From positions 558,001 to 622,000 of the forward strand of contig SAUG01000012.1 of assembly GCA_011316305.1 (NCBI GenBank): a stretch of DNA of 64,000 nucleotides. The letters run 5' to 3'. The notes beneath the pieces were generated by a model that searched no databases, was not told the origin of the DNA, and saw nothing but the letters and a program-made list of their open reading frames with translations. Shown here in pieces: positions 30,467 through 42,275 of this stretch; the first letter of the stretch is position 1, and every line of letters begins with the position of its first letter. This DNA is from Rusavskia elegans (Eukaryota > Ascomycota > Lecanoromycetes > Teloschistales > Teloschistaceae). The position numbers were made by a program, and so were the translations under genes.

Positions 30467-31547
30467 GAATCCGGTCAGTCCTTCTGTCGACATACTTTGT
30501 CTCTTGCATCTCAAGCGCTCGGAGTCAGGTGGCCAAGGTATTGTACCTAATACTCGTCGTATTTATTCGCGATATACCAGGTTACGTAAATCGAAAACAG
30601 GACTTACGTTGTCCATCTCGTTCGAGAGGCTGTGGAGTAAATCACAGGAGGAGACTTCGGAATGTACGGTACGGACTTCAGCTCGCAGTCAAAGCGGTGA
30701 TGCAACCGACGTAACTCAGACAGAGCCAAGCTGCTGTGCCTTCAAAGGATCAAGCTCCTGAAACATTTCTGGACGCAGACTGATGCGAAGTCCGGAGGAA
30801 GCACAAGGCGTACGAGAACATGTGTAAAGGCGGCCAGACCTTTCTTTCTAGTCTGACGCATCTGTCTTACGGTCGCACAGTCCGAGTGGAACGGCAGAGT
30901 GTAAGCATCAAGACAGTTGCAGTTAATCCCCTTCAAATCATACTTGTTAATAATGGTCATGGTTTGATGTTGGCCTCTGCCTGGCTTCCTTCCTTTTGAT
31001 TTCTGTTGTAACGTTTCATCATTCTTGTTCTGGTTGCTTCGCCTTATAGAGTTATTGATTGGGTGAGATTGTTGATGTGTCAGACCCCATGGCTGCACCT
31101 TCATAAGCATGCGTCGACGCCTTCACGCAAGTCTACCACTCTACTCGTATCTGTCTCACCACCTCACGTCATTTGTATCCGACCGCCAGCATATTCGGAT
31201 ACTTGGCCTTCGTCATCTGTCCAACCGCCTAAGTTACTATATGAATCAGAGAGCATTTCCAGGCTTTGAATGATTGACGACCGTGTGTGATCAGACAGCA
31301 ATCGGAGGCCGAGTGGGTTGAGTAAGCGAGCTTGTGAGCTCACGAAGGTCATCTCGGACCGAGATTGCGACGAGCTCGTCAGCGACACAAACAAAGAGGC
31401 CTCTGGCGCTACTAGGCCGATCGCGGAAGTCCGAACGTTAGCTGCCATCGCCGAATGTGACCTTGCTTCCAGATACTGCAAGCCAAGCCATTCAGCAGCA
31501 CCAGTGACCTTGCGAAGCTCCAGCTATATATCCCAAGGACTCGCGAC
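30467..31547. other. Intergenic, 1.1 kb, no convincing gene
   Basis: It contains only short frames without domains. The right end is probably the promoter and 5' untranslated region of the small secreted protein gene. Confidence 0.5.
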
Positions 31548-32131
31548 ATGCTCCTGGCGCTTTCATTACGTTCGCTGGTGCTGATCGTACAATTCTTCAC
31601 AATCACCATGGCGCTGCCGAATGCTGGACGGTCCATGAACACAATGAGGCCTCTATTGGTGAGTTTCTGTATGCATTTGTATAATGGTCGGGGCTACGGC
31701 TAGCGCTATCGAGAATACTTACTAGCAATAATTCACCGAATTATCGGCCTTACCTACCTACCCATCCCTTCCCTTGCCCTCCCTCCTCGCTTCTGCCCTC
31801 CCCAATTACCTCCGTCTCATACATCCCCGCAAAACCCTCGCAACTGACGTTCTTTGATCAACAGCATGACACATCCTACGACTGCGCACCCCATTGCGAC
31901 ATCAAGATCAAATGTAAACCCCACGCCAAACTCAACACCGACTGCCTCGGCAACGAAGAACTCACCACTGCCGTCATCGGGAAAGCCGACCCCAATCAAG
32001 GGAAAGTGCATTTCGGTCAGGGCGCGAGTGGGTCAGGCCAAGGCGAGGGCCAAGGGAGGAGGAGGAAAGCCAGGCTGAGGTTGGGGATGCGTTGGGCTAG
32101 TACCGGCAACCTTAGAGGCGTTGTTGGATAG
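31548..32131 (+). CDS. Small secreted Cys-bearing protein, candidate effector-like
   Basis: Two exons, 31548-31658 and 31865-32131; 378 nt, 125 aa. Exon 1 encodes a signal peptide (hydrophobic core SLVLIVQFFTITMALP, predicted cleavage after about residue 24). The intron (206 nt) has a GTGAGT donor, a CAACTGACG branch site and a CAACAG acceptor, and keeps phase 0. Exon 2 has four Cys in about 22 residues (YDCAPHCDIKIKCK and NTDC) and C-rich third codon positions, then a Gly/Gln-rich and Arg-rich tail. No family is recognised. Each exon is too short to stand out alone. It could also be a spurious join, but phase, signals and codon use agree. Confidence 0.5.
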
Positions 32132-32336
32132 GGGTTACTCCCCGCGGGCGGGGGTTGTATGATATTGGGAGATGAATTTAACGATTGAATGTCTGGTATG
32201 CATTTTGCGGGGCGGTAATTTATAGGGGTTTGTTGATTCAATATGTGTTTTCTCCCCATCGACCTATCCGTATCTTCCGAGCACGGTATACACACTTCTC
32301 ACCCAACCCCCCTCTTCCAATCTCCATAGTATAATC

Positions 32337-33287
32337 TCACATCTTCCCACCCGTCAACTCCTCCCCAATCCTCCTCATCCTCTCATCCGTCACCCCACTA
32401 AACCCACTACTCCTCTCCACCGCCCTCCCCTTCTCCCCCTTATTCGCCCTCTCCAAATGCTCCTTCACCGTCTCCGGATACCCCAAATTCCACACATTCA
32501 GTCCCCGCCTCGACTCATTAGTGAATTGCCCACTATAAGGATCGAACGCCTTCTCCACGGCTTCATTCAACTTCTCCTCCGTGATGATGAATTCCCTGGC
32601 GTTCATATAAAGCGTGTGTAAGGCATTCCGCCGCTCCGCCTTCTTCATCGCATCATGGGCCGCGAAATTCTCGCGCTTTTGCTGAATACGTGCTTCGCGG
32701 TCGGGATCATGTAATCCGCTTCGCGAAGGAAGCGTAGATTGCAATACCGACGCGGCGGTAAATTTCTCATCTGGCGGCGTCGGCGCATTCAAGATTCTGT
32801 TCCTCTGATATTGCTTTGCCGCGATCCGAGCATCCAACCGCGCATCTGTTTTCTTTTTGCGGTCTCTCAGCTCGATGAGCGATTCCCGCAGATTTCGACG
32901 GCGGTGGTCGGCGATTTTGGATTTCCATTCGATGAGGCGGCGGGCGGAGGGGTCGAGACCTTTGGGGATGGGGGCGTTGAGGGTTGCGGGTGAGGGGGAG
33001 GGGGTTGTGAGTGCGAAGTAGGCGTCTGAGGTTTTGGTTTCTGGGGCGGTTTTATCGTGTTGGGGGAAGATGGGGCGGGGGGTCGGGAGGATCCCTTTGA
33101 TGTGTGGGCGGTAGTAGGCGTCGGGTTGGGGGGCGCGAGGGACGTGGATGTAGTTGGGGGATTCGGGACCGATGGAGGGTCGGTGGGAGGGGGTGGTGGT
33201 GCTGAAGAGGCGGGAATGGTGAGGTCTCTGGCAGCGTGACGGATATAGGTATGGACATGTTGCTGTATGAATCCGTGGCGGCGGCAT
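32337..33287 (-). CDS. Probable mitochondrial small-subunit ribosomal protein (mS26/Pet123-like)
   Basis: Single-exon model of 316 aa from the ATG at 33287 (the open frame extends 14 codons to a GTG only). The N-terminus is rich in R, S, T, P and H and ends with SRLFSTTTPSHRP, like a mitochondrial presequence. The body has KGILPTPRPIFP, a DAYFALTTP block and a long basic helical part (about 120-230), as in fungal mS26/Pet123 proteins; this is from memory of the family pattern and moderately sure. An overlapping frame from an upstream ATG at 33378 also looks like a presequence (MNLLVSTSRLLRALKR), so the true first exon is uncertain. It is divergent from NOG2. Confidence 0.5.
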   Translation of the reverse strand: MPPPRIHTATCPYLYPSRCQRPHHSRLFSTTTPSHRPSIGPESPNYIHVPRAPQPDAYYRPHIKGILPTPRPIFPQHDKTAPETKTSDAYFALTTPSPSPATLNAPIPKGLDPSARRLIEWKSKIADHRRRNLRESLIELRDRKKKTDARLDARIAAKQYQRNRILNAPTPPDEKFTAASVLQSTLPSRSGLHDPDREARIQQKRENFAAHDAMKKAERRNALHTLYMNAREFIITEEKLNEAVEKAFDPYSGQFTNESRRGLNVWNLGYPETVKEHLERANKGEKGRAVERSSGFSGVTDERMRRIGEELTGGKM

Positions 33288-33494
33288 TGTATGCTGTTCT
33301 CGCAAGGTGAACGCTGGTCGAAAAAGCACTTCTTTTAAGAGCTCGAAGAAGTCGAGAAGTCGAGACCAATAAATTCATGGTCTTGGCACGCTAGGTTTCC
33401 GCACTGTAGGAAATATTTCGTCCCACAGCAAACATTTCTTGCCAGCCACCATCTCAGCGGTGATACTCGATAAACCCTCAGAAGACCGCTCAAG

Positions 33495-35892
33495 ATGGGT
33501 ACCGGCAAGAAAGAAGCCTCCCGCAAGGAGAGGCAGGGCAAGGTTGGAGACGGGATGAACAATGTCAAAACCAAGGGGGAGAATTTCTACCGGACGGCGA
33601 AGAAAGCAAAGACCCTGAACATGTTCAAGCAGGGCAAAGCGCAACGCAATGCAGATGGCAAGGTTACGAAAGCTGCGTCTTTTCAATCTCGGGAACTGCC
33701 CAAAGCTCGCGTGGAACCGAACAGAAAATGGTTTGGAAATACCAGGGTCATTTCGCAGGATGCCCTCAGCTCGTTTCGAGAAGCCATGGCCGAGCGAGCT
33801 TCAGATCCATATCAAGTGCTGCTAAAGACAAATAAGCTACCAATGAGCCTGATCAATGACGGCCAAGGCAAGAATGGTCTTAAGCAGCATCGAGCGAAGA
33901 TCGAAGTGGAGTCCGCCCCCTTCGGAGATACATTCGGCCCCAAAGCGCAGAGGAAGCGAGTCAAGCTCGGCGTGGGCTCTCTGGAAGACCTTGCTGGAGA
34001 GACGGTCAAGATGCAAGACAACTATCTGGAAAGATTAGAGCAAGCTAAGGAACTGAGTGGGAATGCTGGCCAGGAAGACGCAGCCGGAGAAGCTGTCCCA
34101 GAGGAGGCTACCCTGACTACAGCAAGGGAGCCAATCTTTTCAAAAGGACAGTCGAAGCGGATATGGAATGAGCTTTACAAGGTCATTGACTCCTCAGACG
34201 TGGTTATTCATGTTCTGGACGCACGAGATCCGCTTGGTACCAGGTGTCACAGTGTGGAAAAGTACATACGGGAAGAGGCACCTCATAAGCATCTGATATT
34301 CGTCTTGAATAAGTGCGATCTTGTGCCCACAGGTGTTGCAGTAAGTCTTATACCCTTTCTTTCCTCTTTGCGCAATCCACTTGGCCTCTACCCAATCACC
34401 GGTTCCACTGTTAAGTCAAGACTCGCTCCTGCATTTTCTTGCTCTTTCCATGGGGCTGCTGTCTGTTACAACTTTGGTAAATTGACCTCTCGTCCGCTGC
34501 TCTCGGCTCTCGGGCCTCGAGTGGACTGCTCACCGTAATGGAGGGCCAGTCGGAAGGACTTGGGAATGTGGCGTTTTGAGTTGAACGTCTTCCCTACCAT
34601 TGGTAGATAGATGGAGACGTTCTTAGTATCGGCTTCATACATACTCTCAGCGTGCTTAATGAATCACCTGATTAGTCAATAACGTTCTGGTACCGTTACT
34701 GATACTTCTTGATCAGGCCTCCTGGGTCCGTCACCTCAGCAAATCCTATCCAACACTTGCCTTCCATGCTTCTATCACCAATTCCTTTGGAAAGGGTTCC
34801 CTCATACAGCTCCTCCGCCAATTCTCTTCCCTCCACTCCGACCGTAAACAAATTTCCGTCGGCTTTATCGGCTACCCTAATACCGGCAAATCCTCGATCA
34901 TCAACGCGCTAAGAAAGAAGAAAGTCTGCACAGTCGCGCCCATACCCGGTGAAACGAAAGTATGGCAGTACATTACGCTGTACGCTTCAAATCTGACCCA
35001 AACATCAAATGTTTTTCGATGCTAACGTTTCTTTAGGATGAAGAGAATATATTTGATCGATTGTCCTGGTGTGGTGCCTCCCAACGCGAACGACTTGGAA
35101 CAAGATATCCTGTTGAGAGGAGTCGTGAGGGTGGAGAATGTGGAGAATCCCCATGTGTATATTCCTGCTGTACTGGAGAAAACGAAACCGCAGCATATCG
35201 AAAGAACTTATGACGTGAGAGGTTTTAACAATGCTACAGAATTTTTGGAACTGCTGGCGAGGAAGGCAGGAAGACTACTGAAGGGTGGAGAGGCGGATGT
35301 AGATGGTGTGGCCAAAATGGTACTGAATGATTTTCTAAGAGGGAAGATCCCGTGGTTCACGCCACCGCCGCTCTTGGAAGGTCAGGAGGAAAAGAAGACA
35401 GGCATTGAGGGGCGCAAAGGGGCTTTGGGCGAGATGGGAAGGAAGAGAAAAGCTGAAGATGCTTTTACCGAAGACGATACCATCGCTACTACTGGCGAAT
35501 CATTACCAGATGAGCAGGTGCCGGAAGACACTGTTGACCCAGTCGTTGCCGAACCCGCTACATCGGAAAATATACCGGAGAATATTCCTAATGGAGGATC
35601 CGACTTCGAGGGCTTTGACGAAGACAACGATGACGAGCCTGAAGAAGATTCAGACATGGTCCTGTCAGTCGAAGACGACGAAGGCAACGAGAGCGACGTC
35701 GAAGAAGGAGGTGCGAGTCTACTTGAACCAGAGGACTTGTTGAGTGATGAGTTGGATGAAGACGACGATAGCGAGGACGATGAAGTGGACGGCGACCTCG
35801 ATGAAGAATCTATATCAAAGATGAAGGCTGCTGTGGATTCGCCGCCGGATGAAACACCACCAACGTCCACAAAGCGAAAGAGGAAGGGTTGA
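33495..35892 (+). CDS. NOG2: Nucleolar GTPase NOG2/NUG2, 60S ribosome assembly
   Basis: Three exons: 33495-34340, 34717-34979 and 35037-35892; 1965 nt, 654 aa. N-terminal NGP1NT domain (basic, [20 protein letters not shown]), then a circularly permuted GTPase: G4 NKCD (about 270), G1 GYPNTGKSS (about 333), G3 DCPGV (about 376). The C-terminus is acidic (about 480-640, many D/E) and ends in KRKRKG. Known role: binds pre-60S particles at the site later taken by Nmd3 and is required for 27S/25.5S rRNA processing and export competence. The first intron is 376 nt, unusually long for this window. The joins give [13 protein letters not shown] and [16 protein letters not shown], both family sequence. 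Confidence 0.93.
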
Positions 35893-36769
35893 CATTATTA
35901 CTCATGGTCATGTGTAGGACTTCTTCTACGGATTTGTGCTTTTAACGGTGGCCAATGTCATGAATGATACCCACGTCAACCGCTATGTTTGTGTCTCTAT
36001 ATCACGCTTACAATAGTATGAGAGGCTGCCACCAGCAGCGTTAATGCTGCGTACTGCATGCTCCGTGTCTCTGATCGCGTTCTCTATATTGCTGGTACTT
36101 ACTCCGCCCTCGGCCTCTCATTGCCTTGAGACCTTGCAGATCGATAGACAGGAGCTGCAGAAGGGATTGCAACCGAAATACCTCCGACGCTAAACCACAT
36201 AGGCTCATATCACTCCGATTCAGCGTCTCAGCAATGGTGGAAAAGCCACCGCCTCAAAGAGAGATTGTACCACATTTGCAGCGGCACTAGTGATCCATGC
36301 TCCCTTGGTTCTACGATGGGTAGGATGGGTACGATACGAGGATCTCAAAATCCTGGAAGACAAACCGTGACCTACAAAACCGTTGGCCTTTGAATACCTC
36401 CCATGGGAAGATTTAGGATTGACGATGATTCACGCAACTCCCTGTAATGACATGTCTAATCACTGGATTCAGCAGATAGGAATTACGAAAAAGAAAGATC
36501 ATGAAGGATGATTGTTATCCCTATGTGTATCAAGCCTATGATACACATCCCAAACCATTTTGATCCTTTGCAAATGCTATCAAGCTTTGACACCTCCTAT
36601 GCATACGACCTGCAAAACCAGAATTGAAAGGCTGTCCATATTCTGTCGTCAATCATGACAACCATAAAGCATAAAGCAAAATTTCTTCAAGAACCCATCA
36701 TGGCAGCCATGTACCAATCCAGGGTTTCCACCAGAATTCGTTAATCACCACAGCCAGATCTGTTCTCCT
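35893..36769. other. Intergenic, convergent 3' flanks
   Basis: 877 bp between the stops of NOG2 (+) and the coiled-coil gene (-). No gene is visible. Confidence 0.5.
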
Positions 36770-38971
36770 TCACATCAACTCATCGAGAGAACCCCAAGAA
36801 TGGTTCTCATTTCCTGCGGTAGTGGCCACATCAGGATCTTCCATCACGACATCTCCATCACCATCTTCTTCTTCGATCGTCGATCCCCACATCGCAACCC
36901 CACTGTCAGGTCTCTTCTTCGATGCTTTGCCTCGCATGAGCTCAACCTGCCCTTCCACCTTCTCGTCGGCCTCAGCATCTCGGAATCTACCTCCTTCCAC
37001 GACAGGGGTAATCAAGCCGAATGATTGAGCAACCTGTTCACCTCTCTCTTTTGCGCCTTCAGCGTGGTCGTCTTTCATGGTATCGACTTTTTTGGCACAT
37101 TTCTTGATTTCAGACTGCATGGACTCAACGACCTTGATGCCAGCAGCTTTCTCTTGCTCAATCAACTTCGATAGGCGCGAGGCCTCCTGGCGGGCTTTTG
37201 CGAGCCCGGCGTTGGCGGAAGCAAGGTTCGAAACGAGTTCGCCGATGCGGACGTTGAGCTGGCCGACTTCGTTCTCGTGACCGGATCCCTTCTGCTCGAT
37301 CTGGTTCTCGAGCTGGCGGATGATGGCTTGCTTCTGACTGACTGTACTCCGAAGTTCGGCCTGGCGGTTCTCGAGCTCTTTAATACGGTCGAGACGCTTG
37401 ACAGCCGACTCTTCGGCTTTTAGGCGGCCAATCTTTTGGGCATCGACTTGAGCTTCGAGATCGGAAACCTTGTCACTATTGGAAATATCCCGAGCCGCCA
37501 AGGCGGTGGCATTGGAGGCTTGAAGCTGCAAACGTAAGTTGGCCATGTTGTCATCATGAGAAGATTCCATCTGTAGAATGGTTCGTGTGAGCTTATCGGT
37601 CTCCGTTCGATAATATACCAGCGCATCCTGGAGTCTCCCCATAGAGCGCTGATGTTCGTCTCGCTTTTGCTTCAGCTCACTGTTCTTTGATTCTGCAACC
37701 TCCACGCGAGCCTCAAGTGTTGAAACCTCCAGTTCGGCCGAATTAGCCCGCTTTTTCTCTTCCTCAAGCTGTGCTTTGAGTGCTTGCAGTACGGCGCTGT
37801 GGTGTTCCAATTGATGGAGTGCGGAGTCGAATTGGTTTTTCATGTTGATCCGCGATGTCTCAGTGATTGATTTCTTCTGGTCCAAGCGTTCGGTTTCTTT
37901 CTTGAGTGTCTTAAGTCGTGAGATGATGGCGCCAAGCAAAGGTTCGGGATCAAAGACCTCAAGTCCAATGGCGTTTTCGCCGGGGAAAAGATGCTCAAGA
38001 GTAAGTCTGGCAGAGCGCAATACCTCAGGCAGGCCAGGTGGTAGAAGTGAAGCTTGAGTAGATGCCTCAGCGACAGTGACCACGCGTGGGGTTTCCTGGC
38101 GATTAGACACAAACCCGCTGGGAGTCATATCAACAGCACTGTCTGATTGAGCACCAAAGTCATCAACGTTGTCCATCTCGACTGGCAAGGGACCTGGAGC
38201 GGAGACACGCTCAACTGGTAGGGGTGGTGATAGGGAGGAGCGATCGTGAAGAACTTCAGGGATTGAATGATCCATTGTGGTCGACTGCTCCCGTATCTCT
38301 TGCTTCAAGTTCGACAATTCGTTCTCAAGTTGCTCGATCCGCCCAGTACCTTCCTGTGTCGCCCTTGTGGTGTTGGTGGCAGCATTGGTTTCGTTGCGTT
38401 GCTCTCTGGCCAAAGCCAGCTCGTTCCGCAATTTGTCAACCTCCTGCTGTAGGGCTAGTTTCGACTTCTTGTTGGCTTCGTAGATCTCATTAGTCGTTTC
38501 GCTGAGATGATTCCTCTTCAGACGTCGCATTGTTCTATCGCTAATCTTCTGCGCCAAGGGGGCAAACTGAATCTCGATTGGGCTGGCCGACAATGGGGAC
38601 CCGGTTGAGGATCGAGAGGCAGCCGGAGTCATGAGCTGCTCGGGTAGAGAAAGTCGCTTCTTGACTTTGTCAGTGGATTTCATCGGTATAAGGATGGTAC
38701 GGTTGAGGGCTGGAGTCAAGCCGGTCGAGGAACTCGCAGCAGAAGTCAAGTCTGTCAAGGAACCCGCACCAATCTCGATGACCGAGTCCGAGAAACGAGT
38801 CCTCTTCTTACGGTTCCCGGGAGTCTTGGGTGGTTCGCGAGGTGCATCTTGGACGGTCGTCTCCTCGTTGGCTTGTTGGCGATTCACCTCCTTGTCAGCA
38901 CGGTCGGCCAACGCAGAGCTGGCTCGTCTCTTGCGACGAAGCGCCAAAGGGCGCTCATCGATGCTGTCCAT
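36770..38971 (-). CDS. Coiled-coil protein, nuclear/cytoskeletal type, unknown
   Basis: Single-exon 733-aa ORF with ATG at 38971. Residues 1-150 are basic and Ser/Thr/Pro-rich with several KR clusters (LRRKRR, NRKKRTRFS) that could be nuclear import signals and phosphorylation sites. A block RTMRRLKRNHLSETTNEIYE (about 146-165) starts a long coiled coil that runs, with a break around 240-340, to about residue 640. The C-terminus is acidic (EEEDGDGDVVMEDPD). Composition suggests a structural protein, for example of spindle, centrosome or nuclear envelope, but no family was recognised. Confidence 0.75.
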   Translation of the reverse strand: MDSIDERPLALRRKRRASSALADRADKEVNRQQANEETTVQDAPREPPKTPGNRKKRTRFSDSVIEIGAGSLTDLTSAASSSTGLTPALNRTILIPMKSTDKVKKRLSLPEQLMTPAASRSSTGSPLSASPIEIQFAPLAQKISDRTMRRLKRNHLSETTNEIYEANKKSKLALQQEVDKLRNELALAREQRNETNAATNTTRATQEGTGRIEQLENELSNLKQEIREQSTTMDHSIPEVLHDRSSLSPPLPVERVSAPGPLPVEMDNVDDFGAQSDSAVDMTPSGFVSNRQETPRVVTVAEASTQASLLPPGLPEVLRSARLTLEHLFPGENAIGLEVFDPEPLLGAIISRLKTLKKETERLDQKKSITETSRINMKNQFDSALHQLEHHSAVLQALKAQLEEEKKRANSAELEVSTLEARVEVAESKNSELKQKRDEHQRSMGRLQDALVYYRTETDKLTRTILQMESSHDDNMANLRLQLQASNATALAARDISNSDKVSDLEAQVDAQKIGRLKAEESAVKRLDRIKELENRQAELRSTVSQKQAIIRQLENQIEQKGSGHENEVGQLNVRIGELVSNLASANAGLAKARQEASRLSKLIEQEKAAGIKVVESMQSEIKKCAKKVDTMKDDHAEGAKERGEQVAQSFGLITPVVEGGRFRDAEADEKVEGQVELMRGKASKKRPDSGVAMWGSTIEEEDGDGDVVMEDPDVATTAGNENHSWGSLDELM

Positions 38972-39836
38972 GGGTTGATGCTATAAACGAAGGAAGCAAT
39001 GGAGAAAGCAGCAGAGGAAAGATTTGGGAATTGGGAAGGAAGAGGTTGTGAAAATATGGCAGCTACAGATCAATTTGTAAACAAGCAAATACGGGCTAAA
39101 CCATTTCCGTGGAGACGTCAACAGTGAAAGAGTTAAGGAGATGTCCTATGGAGAAGAAAAAGCTGATGACGGATATCAATGTTTACAGCAAAAGTAAACA
39201 TTCGCCTAGCCCTACAGAGAAGAGCTACCCCTGTCGCAACGCGTCGTGGGCCGATAGGCTGTCGTGACCCCTTCAACATTTCGAGCCTTGAAAAATAAAC
39301 AGTCCTTCTTCCACTGTAAAAATTCCTCCTGACCCGTTTCGTACCATCCGAGGATCTCGAAATCTTGGTTGCCACAATAGAATAATCCGAGGTTTCTAAA
39401 CTGTTACTCATTGTAATCAACAGTCGATGTATAGGATATAGTTCTAACGATCGTCTGGACAAGACTATGAAGTTTGATATACATATTCGAGAGAGACGTC
39501 GAAGCTATATATAGTGTATTCTTCCACTTCTCCAGGTGCAGGTGAGCTTCAAATGATTATGGATTACGTCATAAGCAGATGTTTTTACGTGAAAAGTTAA
39601 TTAGCTCAAATGTTCTCTTCGTAGAGTATCATTCAATCGTTTCCAAGCTTTCTACTTATAGCCTTTTCCACAAATCTCGAGAAGTTGATCGCTGCTGAAA
39701 TAATTCTCAAAAGAAGCCGGAGGGGAGGCCCTTATAATCTCCTTCTTTCTCTGTCTTGATGACGCGCTGTATGCACTAATCCTCCTACCGGCCTTCCTCT
39801 TAAGATCATCACGGAAATCAATCCACGTCAGGCAGG
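38972..39836. other. Intergenic, divergent promoters
   Basis: Between the ATGs of the coiled-coil gene (-) and the F-box gene (+). A TATA-like TATATATAG lies near 39506-39514. No gene is visible. Confidence 0.5.
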
Positions 39837-41470
39837 ATGATCAAGCCTTGGATATCTGACGTTGCCAACCTCGTACTCACAATAATGGATGCTTTCATCC
39901 GCATCTTCAGGTCGCGCAAGCTGGATCTGTCAGATCCTCCTGATCATATTTCTCCAGCTTTGCCACACATGGATCCACCAGTTGCCCCTACTTTGGTTGA
40001 CGCAAAACCTTCTTTATTTAACGCGTTGCCCGCCGAAATCATCTATGAGATTCTCTCTTTCTTGCCGCCACTTTCTCTTGTCAGTCTGACAAGTACTTCG
40101 AAGTTTTTGCGCGCTCATGCTCTCGCTGATGCCCTGTGGGCAAGATTTGTGCGAGAAAATGTTCCTTATCAGCAAAGTCTACAATGTTATCCGGCTGAGA
40201 GCTGGAAAGATCTCTACGTTTCGCTACATCCCTACTGGTTCTTATCAAGGAACAAGTTATGGTTCTCAGACAAGGCCTACAGTGGAAGTTCCATGACAGG
40301 GTCCTTGGTATTAGTCCGCTACGATTCACGGAGAGGGTGCATCGAGGGACTGCGAATGCTTGCCAAACAGGGACTCCATTCCTTCGAGTCGTGGGAATGG
40401 AACCCCGAAGTCATCATTCATACCTTCAATCCTGAAGTCTCTTTACTCGTGGATGATCCAATCGTCAAAATCGATAGGGGAATGTACGCGGGGCACAACT
40501 CGGCACGCGAGGAGATTTTGATGAGCACGGGTTACACCAGGGGAGTCAGATCGATGATCTCGCTCTGTCAAGGTCTGACGCCGAAAGAACAAGACAACGC
40601 TATGGCCCTGTGGCCGCCCCGGATCATCCCTGCGAAAGAACGAGTACGCAACCAAAGCCGACATCTTTTCAGAGGCGAAGGACCAAGTTCGTTGCTCAAC
40701 GCGAGTGAAAACGCCTTTCGCATTCGGAAGTGGGTGGAATTCGGCGGTATGGGTGCTCCTCTCGGGGTTCATATCGGTGAAGATGTCATGACATTCAGCA
40801 CTGTGCCTGAGGAGTACTACACTGCTACCAAGGAGAAGCCATGGCAGGGGATCTGGGTGGGAGATTACTCCGGGCATGGCTGCGAGTTTTTGTTGCTCCT
40901 TCAGTCAGCGGTCGACAAATCATTAGAAAGGCCCAAATCATCCATCGAATCGCCGTCCCAGCATCACTTTGATGGGCCGGATCTGCAAGGCCGGAGATCG
41001 TTACCTGTAAAGAAAGGTGAAGATGGGTCCTGTGCTGGACGGCTTGAAGCCATCAAATTGACAGGAGACCCCAACGTACCGCGAGGCGAGTATACGTGGG
41101 TAGCAGACGACATTGGGTCGGAGGGACTCCTGCGAATTGCTGGTGAAAAAATTTTTAAGGGTGCAAGAGTCGTAAAGAGTCTTGGACATTGTGCAGCAGG
41201 AGGTTTCCGAGAAGGTAAATATCTCTGCTTCGAAGGCCAGAAGCACAACAACTGACAACTTTACAGATCAATTCATCCCAGCCCAGCTCATCATGATGAA
41301 TCATGATACCTTGGCCCAACACTGGCAGGCGTGTCTTCCTTCTCCTAGTCCACAAGCTTCTCATATTGACTCATTCACAGGATTTCGGCCATATCTCCTT
41401 CTATCGTAGAGTCGATATCGACAAGTACCTACAGAATACCGATGTCCCAGCAGCCGCACGTCTACCATGA
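39837..41470 (+). CDS. F-box protein, FBXO31-like C-terminus
   Basis: Three exons: 39837-41214, 41267-41328 and 41381-41470; 1530 nt, 509 aa (a second in-frame ATG at 39885 is possible). The F-box is at about 62-105 (LPAEIIYEILSFLPPLSLVS, then SKFLRAHALADALWARFV). The rest resembles fungal FBXO31-type proteins: GAPLGVHIGEDVMTF, then WQGIWVGDYSGHGCEFLLLL. Known role: substrate adaptor in an SCF ubiquitin ligase. The last junction works only with a GC-AG intron (CAG then GCGTGT at 41329), giving HWQDFGHISFYRRVDIDKYL, which fits the family's C-terminus. Confidence 0.75.
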
Positions 41471-42275
41471 AGATGATACCCCCCAAAGCATTTATCTTTG
41501 CTCCGCACGAATGCTCGATAATGTTTCGCAACGATGTGTACCATATGTATTAAGATTGCAGCACGAAATCACGATGAAGATAAGGATATCCAGATAGGGG
41601 GGATTTGGACTGGGGCGTTGGATCGAATCTGATAGCAGAGGACCAGTTGTCAACTTCGCATAGGAATACATAGTCCTGCATGTACCTTTTCAATTCATCC
41701 GTCCTTCAATTCACCCACTCTGAGACATGTATCATGAAGGGTACCTGCAGTTATGTGAGGTATTGCCGCCGGCCCCAATCAAGCGTAGTGGCTGTGCGCT
41801 GTATTCAGGCTGTCAGCGTCAGCCTCGATCCAACCTTTCCTCGGGTGCGACCAAGTTTCTACATAATACCATCGTATTGTGGCACTTCTGACATCCATTC
41901 GTTCCACGGCCGTAACATTGCCCTCACCGTTGGGCGTTTCTTCTATTCCATATCTTCCAGCATCATGATATCACGACTGATGCAGCCGCGGGGTGCATGA
42001 TCTATTGCATGGTTACGACGTGCGACTCTCCTCTGTACTGCGGCATCCTGCCCAGCCCTCGCTGACCTCAGTTGACCAACACTTCTTTAGCCGTCCTCGG
42101 GTCGCATTAATACTCTACAATCGACAGGTCAAGGGTCTACATACATAACCGGAACGCTTGACCATTTTCAAAGGAGATCCTCGGCAACAACATCGGACTC
42201 CACCCCGCTCTCGACCCTTAATTCAAAGATAATAGCAAGAGGAGGGAAGTCCCACCTTTAGGATCAATCGACATC
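41471..42275. other. Intergenic, no convincing gene
   Basis: A 106-codon ATG frame (41680-42000) has no domain and poor codon regularity, and I do not call it. Confidence 0.45.

Noticed and set aside
41680..42000. 106-codon ATG ORF
   Set aside because: There are no signal, domain or splice links, and codon usage does not resemble the neighbours.
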